DNA of 14,923 nt from Solirubrobacterales bacterium (GCA_016215085.1 JACRMD010000123.1:1-14923), one strand, 5' to 3'. Positions 1 through 6,858 are shown, counted from the first letter of the stretch. Numbers and translations are program-made. Notes: generated from the letters alone by a model not told the origin.

Positions 1-2069
1 AGGCCGGTCAGGACGTCGGCGAGCGGGTGGTCCAGGCCGTCGTCGGCGACCGCCGTGGCCGCCGTCGCGTTGCCGTAGGCGGTGGTCGTCCCCCACTCGA
101 AGCGGGCGGTCGTGGCGCTGTTGCGGCCGTTGACCAGGCCGGCGAGCGCGGCGGTCGTCTCGGTCACGCCCCCGGCGTCGCCGGTGCTCGCGGCGGGCGC
201 CACGGCGGCGGTGGTGAACGACTGGTCCGCGCCGGCGGTGGTGCCGGCGTCGCTGGCCGCGACCAGCCGGTAGTGGTAGGTCGTGTTGGGCTGCAGGCCC
301 GCCAGGTCCTGGCTGACCTGCTGGTCGCCGTGGCCGTCGCCGGCCGAGAGGTCCAGCGCCGGGGCGACGCGGTCGTAGGCCGCGGTCGTGCCCCATTCGA
401 AGCGGTACAGCGTGGTGCTGCCGCGCGGGTTGGTGGTCCCGGCGATCGACGCGGCCTCGCCGGTGATGCCCGTCGCGCCGCCGGTGGCCGCGCCCGGCGC
501 CAGCGCCGTGGTCGTGAAGGTGCGGTCCTCGCCGGCGGTCGTCCCGCCCGAGGACGTCGCGACCACCCGGAAGTGGTAGGTGCGGTTGGGCAGCAGGCCC
601 GTGAGCGGCGCGCTCACGGCGTGGTCGGTGCCGTCGGACCCGGCCGCGGCGCCGCCGAGGGGGACGTCCGTGCCGTAGCTCGTGTCCGTGCCCCATTCGA
701 AGCGGTAGGTGGTCGCGGCGTTCTGCGGGTTGACGGTGGCGTTGATCGTGGCACCGGTGGGTGCGACCGACGTCGCCCCCTCGGTCGTCGCCGACGGCGC
801 GCCCGCGGCCGTCGTGGTGAGGACGTGGTCGGCGCCCGTCGTGGTGCCGGTGGCGTTGGTCGCCACGACGCGCACGTGGTAGGTCGTGCTCGGGCTCAGC
901 CCGGTCAGGGCGGCGGTGGCGGGCTGCTCGACCGCGCCCGACCCCGCCGACGACGACGAGGTCGTCTGGCCGTACGCGGTGGTCGTGCCGTACTCGAAGA
1001 CGTAGGTCGTGGCCTGCGAGTTGGGCGTGACCGGCGCCGAGACCGTCGCGGTCGTGCTCGTCACCGCGGCGTCGCGGACGTCACCCACCGTCGGCAGCGC
1101 GGTGATGCGGCCGATCGCGCCCTCGGCCTCCATGGCGAACCACAGGGCGCCGTCGCTGCCGGCGGCGATGCCCTGCGGGTCGGCCGAGGCGGGCAGCCCC
1201 GCGGTGAAGGTCGTGATCGCCCCCGACGTCGTGACGCGGCCGATGGCGTTGGCGCCCGGGTCGGTGAAGTACAGGTGGCCGTCGGGCCCGGCGGTGATGC
1301 CCTGCGGCGCGCTGCCGCCCGGGAGGCCGGCGGTGAACTCGGTGATGACGCCCTGCGGCGTGATCCGCCCGATCGCGGCGTTGCCCGACTCCGTGAACCA
1401 CAGGTTGCCATCGGGCCCTGCGGCGATCTCCTGCGGCTTGCCGGTGACCAGGCCGGCGTTGAACTCGGTGATGACGCCCTGCGGCGTGATCCGGCCGATC
1501 CTCTTCGCCGCCGCCTCCGTGAACCAGAGGTTGCCGTCGGGGCCGCGCGTGATCGAGAGCGCGTTGGCGTTGCTGGTGAGGCCGGAGCGGACCTCGGTCA
1601 GCGCACCGCCCGAGGTCAGGCGCCCGATCGCGCCCTTGCCCGCCTCGGTGAACCAGACGCTGCCGTCCGGGCCGCCCGTGATGCCCTGGGGCTGGTCGGC
1701 GAGGCCGTCGAACTCCGTGATCGCGGCGGCGTCGGTGATCCGGGCGACGGTCTTCTTCTTCGCCTCCGTGAACCACATGCCACCGGGCCCCTCGGCGATG
1801 CCGAGGATCTTCGGGTCGCCCGAGATGCCGTTCGTGTAGGTCGTGATCGCCCCGGCCGCGTTGATGCGGCCGACGACCGGCGAGGAGCCGGTGTGCGCGA
1901 ACCAGACCTCGCCGCCGAGGCCCGCGGCCACCGCGTGCGGGTTGGCGTCCGAGAGCATCCCAGAGACGTGCTGGGTGATCGCCGGGTCGGCCGCCGCGGT
2001 GGCGCGCCTGCGCGGGCCCCGGACCCGCGTCGTCGAGCACGGCGGCCGGCTCGTGCTGCCCGGGGTCAC
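1..2069 (-). CDS. Vgb-like (streptogramin lyase family) beta-propeller with Fn3-like repeats, partial, 5' end disrupted
   Basis: The minus-strand frame encodes about six propeller blades, each with a G-x-D/G-G-x-(L/V)-W-F-T/A-E type signature such as GPDGNLWFTE followed by AIGRIT and a V/AITEF strand. This is the virginiamycin B lyase/NHL-like architecture, and it spans roughly 1095-1997. It is followed by fibronectin-III-like repeats with a period of about 300 bases (100 residues). Each repeat carries a Y/R-F-E-W/Y-G-T-T-x-A-Y motif and a G-L-x-P-x-T-T-Y-H-x-R-V-V-A-T motif, at about 813-1095, 507-812, 207-506 and 1-206. The last repeat is cut by the window edge. Such proteins are usually exported, but no signal peptide is encoded here. 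Recognisable sequence begins at ATAAADPAIT (about 2003), and upstream the frame runs antisense to an amidohydrolase scrap. In-frame starts are GTG at 2069, GTG at 2111 and ATG at 1958, and none has a convincing ribosome binding site. Lyase activity is not implied; many family members are surface proteins of unknown role. Family call is firm; start and intactness are doubtful. Confidence 0.8.
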   Translation of the reverse strand, partial: MTPGSTSRPPCSTTRVRGPRRRATAAADPAITQHVSGMLSDANPHAVAAGLGGEVWFAHTGSSPVVGRINAAGAITTYTNGISGDPKILGIAEGPGGMWFTEAKKKTVARITDAAAITEFDGLADQPQGITGGPDGSVWFTEAGKGAIGRLTSGGALTEVRSGLTSNANALSITRGPDGNLWFTEAAAKRIGRITPQGVITEFNAGLVTGKPQEIAAGPDGNLWFTESGNAAIGRITPQGVITEFTAGLPGGSAPQGITAGPDGHLYFTDPGANAIGRVTTSGAITTFTAGLPASADPQGIAAGSDGALWFAMEAEGAIGRITALPTVGDVRDAAVTSTTATVSAPVTPNSQATTYVFEYGTTTAYGQTTSSSSAGSGAVEQPATAALTGLSPSTTYHVRVVATNATGTTTGADHVLTTTAAGAPSATTEGATSVAPTGATINATVNPQNAATTYRFEWGTDTSYGTDVPLGGAAAGSDGTDHAVSAPLTGLLPNRTYHFRVVATSSGGTTAGEDRTFTTTALAPGAATGGATGITGEAASIAGTTNPRGSTTLYRFEWGTTAAYDRVAPALDLSAGDGHGDQQVSQDLAGLQPNTTYHYRLVAASDAGTTAGADQSFTTAAVAPAASTGDAGGVTETTAALAGLVNGRNSATTARFEWGTTTAYGNATAATAVADDGLDHPLADVLTG
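813..1095 (-). repeat. Fn3-like repeat unit 1 of a ~300-bp period array
   Basis: First of four similar units (others at about 507-812, 207-506 and 1-206) encoding about 100-residue domains. The most constant parts are the FEWGT/FEYGT and TTYHxRVVAT segments and a closing TTTA linker. Boundaries are approximate, because I placed them at the linker by eye. The array continues beyond the left edge, so the copy number is unknown. Confidence 0.65.
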
Positions 2070-2118
2070 CGACGCGCACGTGCACTTCCTCCAGGGCTCG
2101 CTGAGCCTCACCGCCGCG
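1999..2118 (+). pseudogene. Amidohydrolase (YtcJ-like) N-terminal fragment, gene relic
   Basis: About 39 plus-strand codons read LRGPRTRVVEHGG then RLVLPGVTDAHVHFLQGSLS. This is the strand leading into the TIM barrel of amidohydrolase-3/YtcJ-type enzymes: a PG turn followed by the metal-binding D-A-H-V-H-F, whose two histidines bind the catalytic metal. Nothing upstream or downstream in this frame continues the family. Before 1999 the strand is antisense to the Vgb propeller, and after about 2115 it is antisense to another gene's start. The octamer CCGCCGCG occurs at both joints (1991-1998 and 2111-2118). I read it as a non-functional fragment left by rearrangement or introduced by a contig misjoin. 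Confidence in the homology is high because the motif order is family-specific. Confidence 0.75.
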
Positions 2119-2292
2119 CGCGGCCAGCTGGTCGCGCACCGCGGTCGAGCGCGACGACAGCTCGCGCAGCCAGGCCCGCTGGACGCGGTCCAGCCGCGCG
2201 GCGCGACGGGCGCCCTGCGCGGCGCGGTCGAGCTCGCGCCCGGCCGCCTCGGCCGCCCGCGCGAAGCGGGCGGTGGAGTTGCTGTTGCCCAC
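2119..2292 (-). pseudogene. Small hypothetical protein, 5' part only (3' end replaced)
   Basis: The GTG start at 2292 has a strong ribosome binding site: GAGGAGGGAGC ends about four bases before it. The reading frame encodes an Ala/Arg-rich, probably helical segment beginning MGNSNSTARFARAAEAAG and reaching RDQLAAR near 2119. There it meets the amidohydrolase scrap. On paper the frame stays open down to 1081, but from 2118 on it is only the complement of other genes, so the native C-terminus is lost. I do not recognise the family. The charge pattern suggests an amphipathic helix or coiled coil. The well-formed start argues it was a real gene; whether a chimeric product is made is unknown. Confidence 0.5.
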
Positions 2293-2379
2293 GGTGCTCC
2301 CTCCTCGGTCCCCTGCTGGGCCGAGCCTAGCGTCGGCGCGTGTGGCGCGTGGACGCTCGTCCGGCTGCTGACCGCGCGG

Positions 2380-3465
2380 TCAGGTCGAGGCGAACACCAC
2401 CGTGCGCGAGGACGCCTCAGGCTCGGCGAACGCCAGCAGCCGCTCGGCCTCGTCGGTCAGCGCGCCCTTCGCCCGGCGCGGCAGCGACCCGAACGGCGCA
2501 ACGGTCAGCGTCGCCCGCCGGCCCTTGCGCGCGACCGCCCACGTGCCCGCGACCACGCCGTCCCACAGGAACGTCGCCCGCACGCGGAGGTTCCTGGTGG
2601 TGATCGCGCCCCTGTGGGCGTCGGGCACGACGCGCGAGCGGTCCTCGTGCGCGAGGACGAGGCTGTCGAAGTCGGGCAGGAAGCGCGGCGGCGCGGGGGC
2701 GTCCTCGCCGGGCCGCGGCGCGCCGGGGAGGTCGAACAGCTCGCGGCCGCGCTCGTCGCGTACGACGACGAGCTCGTCGCGGAGGTCGTCGAGCACCGGC
2801 GCGAGCCCCTTCAGGCCCGACCAGCGCTGCACGTCGGCCGCCGTCGCCGGCCCGAACGCGGCGAGGTGGCAGCGGACGAGGCCGGCGGGGCCCGCGCCCC
2901 GGGGGCGCCCGTCGGCGGGCGCGAAGCGCGCGTCGCGCGGGAACGCCCACGGGTCGGCGGTCGGCACCATCACCAGCGGGAGGTTCGTGCGCACCGCGTA
3001 GCCCAGCGCGCGCTCGTCGACGCCGGGGAACCGCGCGGCCAGCAGCGCCCGCAGCTCGCCGAACGTGCGCGGCTCCTCCTCGAGCAGCCCACGCGCGACG
3101 GGCAGCAGCGCGTCGAGGTCCAGGCCCCCGTCGCGGCCGCGCAGCGCCCCGGTCATGGCCGCCGAGAGCACCGGCTGCAGCACGCCCCGCAGGTCCAGGA
3201 AGTCCTCGCGGCCGGCGACGTGCAGCGTCGCGCGCGTGAGCAGCCCGCGGACGACGGCGCCCTCGCGCAGCGCGCCCGCGAGGTCCTCGCGGGCGAAGCC
3301 CTCCAGGCGCGACCACAGCGCGAGGTACGGCGGCCGGGGCTCCTGCGCCTGCAGGCCGCCGAGCCGCCCGACGGCCTCGACCGCATCGAGCGGGGCGCGC
3401 TCGAGCAGCAGCTGCCGCGCCAGCGTCGCGCGGTTCAGCGCCCGCGGCGACAGGACCTCGCTCAC
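2380..3465 (-). CDS. Winged-helix HTH_42 (AlkZ-like) protein, candidate DNA glycosylase
   Basis: 361 residues from a GTG start at 3465, which overlaps the upstream gene's TGA by four bases (GTGA), so translation is probably coupled. The protein starts VSEVLSPRALNRATLARQ and contains GGLQAQEPRPPYLALWSR at about 36-53 and RGLLTRATLHVA near 73-84. It ends with a C-terminal beta-rich part bearing DGVVAGTWAVARKG. This is the full-length layout of the HTH_42 (DUF1006-type) superfamily, made of tandem winged helices. Residues Gln39-Ala40-Gln41 match the QxQ catalytic motif described for AlkZ glycosylases, which unhook bulky or crosslinking alkyl adducts; the YcaQ/AlkX branch carries QxD. A DNA-repair role is therefore inferred from the motif and is not demonstrated. 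No natural-product genes of the usual AlkZ self-resistance type are visible beyond the nearby P450. Confidence 0.8.
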   Translation of the reverse strand: MSEVLSPRALNRATLARQLLLERAPLDAVEAVGRLGGLQAQEPRPPYLALWSRLEGFAREDLAGALREGAVVRGLLTRATLHVAGREDFLDLRGVLQPVLSAAMTGALRGRDGGLDLDALLPVARGLLEEEPRTFGELRALLAARFPGVDERALGYAVRTNLPLVMVPTADPWAFPRDARFAPADGRPRGAGPAGLVRCHLAAFGPATAADVQRWSGLKGLAPVLDDLRDELVVVRDERGRELFDLPGAPRPGEDAPAPPRFLPDFDSLVLAHEDRSRVVPDAHRGAITTRNLRVRATFLWDGVVAGTWAVARKGRRATLTVAPFGSLPRRAKGALTDEAERLLAFAEPEASSRTVVFAST

Positions 3466-3911
3466 GCCAGCTCCACCAGCGCGAACGACACGCGGCCGCC
3501 GTCCACCGTGGCCTCGCCCATCGTGTGGACCGGCTGCCGGCGCCGGTCGGTCGGGCTGCCCGGGTTGAGGCTGTGGCCGAAGACGACCGCGTCGCAGTCC
3601 GGGAACCGCGCCCGCAGCCGCGCCAGTCGGCCGGCCGCCGGCCCGGCGTCGTGGACCATCCCGATCCGCGCCCCGGCCGCCTCGACCACGCGCTCGGCGG
3701 GCAGCCGCCGCCGGATCGCCTCCTCGTCGACGTTGCCGTGCACCGCCGCCACCGGCGGGCCGAGCGCGAGCAGCTCGTCCAGGAACGCCGCGCTCACGAA
3801 GTCGCCCGCGTGGAGGACGAGGTCCGCGGCGCGCACCCGCGCGACGCACGCCTCCGGCAGCCGCCGCGCGCCGCGCGGGAGGTGGGTGTCGGAGAGGACC
3901 GCGAGCCGCAT
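3462..3911 (-). CDS. YfcE/MJ0936-type calcineurin-like metallophosphoesterase with internal deletion
   Basis: 149 residues from ATG 3911. Metal-binding motifs are visible: D8-T-H10, H35-A-G-D37, H58-G-N60-V-D, and M-V-H87-D. The family's last motif, normally G-H-[ST]-H followed by about 15 residues and then (L)NPGSPTDRRRQP, here reads GHSLNPGSPTDRRRQP. The second histidine and the strand-turn after it are missing in frame. The protein is correspondingly short compared with the usual 160-180 residues. Family members hydrolyse small phosphodiesters with two metal ions; loss of one ligand may weaken or change activity. The ATG at 3911 is preferred over GTG 3923, because the latter lies inside the likely -10 box (3922-3927). 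The gene is first in a coupled pair with the HTH_42 gene and is divergent from the P450. Confidence 0.85.
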   Translation of the reverse strand: MRLAVLSDTHLPRGARRLPEACVARVRAADLVLHAGDFVSAAFLDELLALGPPVAAVHGNVDEEAIRRRLPAERVVEAAGARIGMVHDAGPAAGRLARLRARFPDCDAVVFGHSLNPGSPTDRRRQPVHTMGEATVDGGRVSFALVELA

Positions 3912-3921
3912 GGCCGCCGCC

Positions 3922-3931
3922 ACCGTAGCCT
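3922..3931. promoter_or_regulatory. Overlapping divergent -10 elements for P450 and phosphoesterase genes
   Basis: On the plus strand TAGCCT (3926-3931) ends six bases before the P450 ATG at 3938. On the minus strand TACGGT (3927 down to 3922) ends ten bases before the phosphoesterase ATG at 3911. Both fit TANNNT, and the two share a TA. The spacing implies leaderless or nearly leaderless messages. Each -35 would lie inside the other gene's coding start. Judged from pattern only. Confidence 0.45.
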
Positions 3932-3937
3932 TCGCCG

Positions 3938-5290
3938 ATGGCCGCCGTCGCCGAGCCCCCTGCGCCGCCCGCCCCGCCGCCGCCCGCGTCGGCGCTCCCG
4001 CCCGGGCCGTCGATCGACCCGCGCCGCCAGGTGCTGGCGTGGGTGTTCCGCCCCGAGTGGCTGATGGAGCGCGGCCGCGAGGAGTGCGGCGACGTGTTCA
4101 CCATGCACCTGCCGATCGGGACGATCGTCTCGGTCGCCGACCCCGCGGCGATCAAGCAGGTCTTCACCGGCGACCCCGACGTGCTGCGCGCGGGCGAGGG
4201 CAACAAGCCGCTGGAGCCGGTGCTCGGCCCCGAGTCGCTGCTGCTGCTCGACGGGCCCCGCCACCTCAAGCGCCGCCGGCTCGTCCTGCCGCCCTTCCAC
4301 GGCGACCGCCTGGAGGTCTACGCGCGCGACATGGCGGCGCTGACCGAGCAGGACCTCGCGACGTGGCCGGCCGGCACGCCGTTCGCGCTCGAGCCGCGGA
4401 TGCGCGAGATCACGCTGGCGGTGATCGTCCGGGTCGTCTTCGGCATCGAGGACGACGCCCGCGCCGCCCTGCTGCGCCGGCTGATCCCGCAGCTGCTGCC
4501 CGACGGCGGCCTGTCGACGCTCGTGCTGCTGCCCGCCTTCCGCCGCGACCTCGGCCCGCGCTCGCCCTGGCGCCGGTTCCTCGCCGCCCGCGCGGCGGTC
4601 GATCGCGTGCTGTTCGAGGAGATCGCCGAGCGCCGCACGCGCGCCGACCTCGCCGAGCGCACCGACGTGCTGTCGCTGCTCGTCCAGGCCCGCGACGAGG
4701 AGGGCGAGCCGCTCACCGACCGCGAGCTGCGCGACGAGCTGATGACGCTGCTGCTCGCCGGCCACGAGACGACGGCGACCGCGCTGGCGTGGACGTTCGA
4801 GCTGCTGCACCGCCGGCCCGACGCGAAGGCGCGTGCCGTCGCCGAGGCGCGCGGCGGCACCGAGACCGCGTACCTCGACGCCGTCGGCGCCGAGGCGCTG
4901 CGCCTCAAGCCGCCGATCCCGATGGTCGCGCGCCGGCTGACCGCGCCCTTCGAGGTCGCCGGCCACGTGCTGCCCGCGGGCGCGCGGCTGGGGCCGAACA
5001 TCCTCCTCACCCACCGCCGGCTGGACCTCTACCCCGACCCGTACGCCTTCCGGCCCGAGCGCTTCCTGGGCAAGGGGCCCGAGACCTACAGCTTCCTGCC
5101 GTTCGGCGGCGGCATCCGCCGCTGCGTCGGCGCCGCGTTCGCCCAGCTCGAGCTGCGCACCGTCCTGCGGACCGTGCTGGCCGGCGCCGACCTCGAGCCC
5201 GCCTCGGAGCGCCCGGAGCGCACCCGCCGCCGGGCGGTCGTGCTCACGCCGGCGGGCGGTGCGCGGTCCGTGCTCGTGCGGCGCGCCTGA
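3938..5290 (+). CDS. Cytochrome P450
   Basis: 450 residues, a normal length for a soluble bacterial P450. The I-helix oxygen-activation motif AGHETT is at 274-279 and the K-helix ExxR is E319-A-L-R322. The heme-binding loop FGGGIRRCVG has the thiolate ligand Cys396. The N-terminus is Pro-rich (residues 7-24) with no membrane anchor, so the enzyme is probably cytosolic and depends on separate ferredoxin/reductase partners, which are not in this window. Sequence around the F-x-x-G-x-R-x-C-x-G loop and the overall layout resemble actinobacterial CYPs of the mycobacterial CYP135/138 type, though I cannot assign a subfamily or substrate. The rubredoxin at 8123 is not an obvious partner because it is coupled to another oxidase. 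The last 47 bases overlap the convergent gene that ends at 5244. Confidence 0.95.
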   Translation: MAAVAEPPAPPAPPPPASALPPGPSIDPRRQVLAWVFRPEWLMERGREECGDVFTMHLPIGTIVSVADPAAIKQVFTGDPDVLRAGEGNKPLEPVLGPESLLLLDGPRHLKRRRLVLPPFHGDRLEVYARDMAALTEQDLATWPAGTPFALEPRMREITLAVIVRVVFGIEDDARAALLRRLIPQLLPDGGLSTLVLLPAFRRDLGPRSPWRRFLAARAAVDRVLFEEIAERRTRADLAERTDVLSLLVQARDEEGEPLTDRELRDELMTLLLAGHETTATALAWTFELLHRRPDAKARAVAEARGGTETAYLDAVGAEALRLKPPIPMVARRLTAPFEVAGHVLPAGARLGPNILLTHRRLDLYPDPYAFRPERFLGKGPETYSFLPFGGGIRRCVGAAFAQLELRTVLRTVLAGADLEPASERPERTRRRAVVLTPAGGARSVLVRRA

Positions 5291-6206
5291 CGCGCGCCTC
5301 GCGCCGGGCCGCGGCGGCGGCCATCACGCGGCGCACGACCCGCAGCGCCGGCCGCGCGCGGCCGCGGTAGTCGACCAGCGCCGAGTCCCAGTTCTCCGGC
5401 GGCGGCAGCGCGTTCCAGTGGTACAGGTAGACGCGGGTGATACGCCGGCTCAGCGGCACCAGCCGGTCGAAGACCCAGCGCGTCGCCTTGGCCGCGTGCG
5501 CCGGCGACTCCTCGAAGCCGACCTTGCGCTTGTTGCGCCGCTCGACGATGCCGCCGGTCTCCGTCAGCCAGACGTGGCCCGGGACGGTGCGCAGCATCGT
5601 GCGCGTGCCCGCGGTGCGGAAGCGGTTGGCGTCGATGTAGTTGTGCAGCCCCCACAGCCTGGGCCGGTAGCCCAGGTGCCTGGTGAACGCCCGCAGCCAC
5701 GAGCGCATGTTGGGCATGTCGAGGACCTCGGCCGCGAGGATCGTGCACGTCGGGCACTCCTTGCGCAGCGCCCGGTAGTAGGCGGCCACGAGCTGCGGGC
5801 GGTGGCACGTCGGCTCGCCGCAGTGGTTGGCCTCGTTCCACGTCGCGAACGTCGTCACCCACGGGTAGCGGGCGCGGAACTGGCGGAACTCCCACTTCAG
5901 CCGCTCCGGCGTGGGCAGCACGCGCCGGCGGTCGCCGCGGGCGTGCCAGAACCCGACCAGCGGCGTGACCCCGGAGGCCCGCGCGGCGTTGAGCCACTGG
6001 TCGAGCTCGGCGCGCTCCCAGTCGCTGTTGAGCGCGTCCCACGAGACGGCCAGCCGCGCGTGGCGCACGCCGAGCCCGTGGAAGCGCGGGTCCGAGAACA
6101 TGTCGGGCTTCTGGTCGCCGATGCCCAGGACGAGCGCGTGGGACGCCGCGGGCGCCGCGAGCGCCGCCGCCAGCGTGGCGGCCAGGACCAGCAGGCGCAC
6201 GCGCAT
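5244..6206 (-). CDS. Secreted GH-A-like TIM-barrel protein (glycoside hydrolase-like), paralogue 1
   Basis: 320 residues from ATG 6206, with a clear signal peptide (MRVRLLVLAATLAAALAAPA, cleavage near ASHA). The mature part starts LVLGIGDQKPDMFSDPRF. W-N-E125-A-N-H matches the clan GH-A acid/base strand-4 motif, and W-L-T-E216-T-G-G matches the strand-7 nucleophile. WGLHNYIDAN and RVYLYHWN complete the barrel signature. A CPTC pair (151-154) is shared with the paralogue at 7164-8045, while an extra CGEPTC pair (129-134) is unique to this copy. The tail after about 295 is Ala/Arg-rich and low-complexity. It begins two bases after the cupin stop, with GAGGAG about 15 bases upstream, so the two form an operon. 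The substrate is unknown; related actinobacterial proteins are annotated as cellulase- or GH5/GH39-like. Its 3' end overlaps the P450 gene by 47 bases. Confidence 0.8.
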   Translation of the reverse strand: MRVRLLVLAATLAAALAAPAASHALVLGIGDQKPDMFSDPRFHGLGVRHARLAVSWDALNSDWERAELDQWLNAARASGVTPLVGFWHARGDRRRVLPTPERLKWEFRQFRARYPWVTTFATWNEANHCGEPTCHRPQLVAAYYRALRKECPTCTILAAEVLDMPNMRSWLRAFTRHLGYRPRLWGLHNYIDANRFRTAGTRTMLRTVPGHVWLTETGGIVERRNKRKVGFEESPAHAAKATRWVFDRLVPLSRRITRVYLYHWNALPPPENWDSALVDYRGRARPALRVVRRVMAAAAARREARVRRAARARTAHRPPA

Positions 6207-6208
6207 GG

Positions 6209-6583
6209 CTAGGCCGCCGGCTCCTCGGTGAGGACGGTGTCCTCGTGGCTGTAGGGCGGCGCGCAGCAGCACAGGAGCACGAGCGGGTCGTCGCCCGTGT
6301 TCCACAGCTTGTGCTCGGCGCCCGGCGGGATGACGGCGCAGTCGCCGGCGCGCACGTCGCGCTCCTCGTCGCCGATCCGCAGCCGGCCGGTGCCGGCGGT
6401 GAAGAAGTACAGCTCCTCGGCCTCGCGGTGGAAGTGGGCGGTCGTCGCCATCCCCACCGGGACGGTGGCCTCGGCCAGGCTCTGCTGCCGCGAGGGCAGC
6501 GTCACGCGCCCGGCGATCTCCCTGATGGTGGAGCCGTCGAGCGTGGTGAAGGCCTCCGCGTCCTCCAGGTTCCCCACGTGCAC
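6209..6583 (-). CDS. Single-domain cupin protein
   Basis: 124 residues from GTG 6583. Cupin motif 1 is AHFHREAEELYFFTAGTG (two His and one Glu metal ligands) and motif 2 is GDCAVIPPGAEHKLWN (fourth His ligand), giving a small beta-barrel that probably binds one metal ion. The C-terminus LLCCCAPPYSHEDTVL, with three adjacent cysteines, is typical of one cupin_2 subfamily of unknown substrate. I chose GTG 6583 because TACCTT (6596-6591, minus) ends seven bases before it, as expected for a leaderless transcript. The longer ATG-started frame at 6637 would begin inside a strong hairpin. It is followed by the GH-A-like gene two bases later, so a joint role in sugar chemistry is possible but unproven. 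Confidence 0.85.
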   Translation of the reverse strand: MHVGNLEDAEAFTTLDGSTIREIAGRVTLPSRQQSLAEATVPVGMATTAHFHREAEELYFFTAGTGRLRIGDEERDVRAGDCAVIPPGAEHKLWNTGDDPLVLLCCCAPPYSHEDTVLTEEPAA

Positions 6584-6590
6584 CGCCCGC

Positions 6591-6596
6591 AAGGTA
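6591..6596 (-). promoter_or_regulatory. Leaderless -10 element for the cupin-GH operon
   Basis: The minus strand reads TACCTT, then seven bases, then the GTG start of the cupin at 6583. There is no Shine-Dalgarno sequence. The same arrangement is seen before the TetR and P450 genes. Confidence 0.4.
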
Positions 6597-6617
6597 CCCA
6601 ACGGACCGGGCGGCTGA

Positions 6618-6654
6618 GCGCCCGACGCACACCGCATGGGGGTGCGTCGGGCGC
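6618..6654 (-). terminator. Perfect 13-bp stem hairpin, probable terminator
   Basis: GCGCCCGACGCAC (6618-6630) and its exact complement GTGCGTCGGGCGC (6642-6654) enclose an 11-base loop. The hairpin lies 12 bases after the stop of the 63-residue ORF (6667-6858), and just before the cupin promoter. There is no U tract, as is common for terminators in high-GC actinobacteria. It probably insulates the cupin operon from transcription of the small ORFs. Confidence 0.65.
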
Positions 6655-6666
6655 GGGTGCTGCCGA

Positions 6667-6858
6667 CTAGGCGACGGCCCTGCGGGCCGCCTCGCCGTCC
6701 AGGCGCCGGGCCATCGCGGCCAGGGCGCCCGCGGCGCCGGACCGCACGCGGCCGGCGGGCGGGGACTTCCCGCGCCGCAGGTGCGCTTGCGCGAAGGCGT
6801 GGGCCTCGGGGCGCGGAGCGACGGCCTTGGCGTAGTCGGAGTGGAGGTTGAACTGCAT
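6667..6858 (-). CDS. Small hypothetical protein (63 aa)
   Basis: ATG 6858 is preceded by AAGGAG (6874-6869) at about ten bases, and the stop is TAG at 6667. The protein begins MQFNLHSDYAKAVAPRPEAH, continues with a basic, Ala/Gly/Arg-rich stretch (HLRRGKSPPAGRVRSGAAG) and ends in a probable amphipathic helix, AAMARRLDGEAARRAVA. It has no signal peptide, membrane segment or cysteine. I recognise no family. Good initiation signals and a strong hairpin right after the stop support it as real. It could be a small regulatory or nucleic-acid-binding protein, or a peptide precursor, but nothing here decides this. Confidence 0.6.
   Translation of the reverse strand: MQFNLHSDYAKAVAPRPEAHAFAQAHLRRGKSPPAGRVRSGAAGALAAMARRLDGEAARRAVA

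Noticed and set aside
27..2330. Long plus-strand open frame (767 codons) opposite the Vgb/Fn3 gene
   Set aside because: Low-complexity Gly/Arg/Val sequence with no motif. It is the complement of a clearly coding minus-strand frame in GC-rich DNA.
1843..5370. Very long plus-strand frame (1175 codons)
   Set aside because: Spans several real genes on both strands. Only the short amidohydrolase segment at 1999-2118 is meaningful.
6584..6637. Upstream ATG extension of the cupin to 6637
   Set aside because: It would start inside the 13-bp hairpin and contain the likely -10 box; the added residues have no cupin character.
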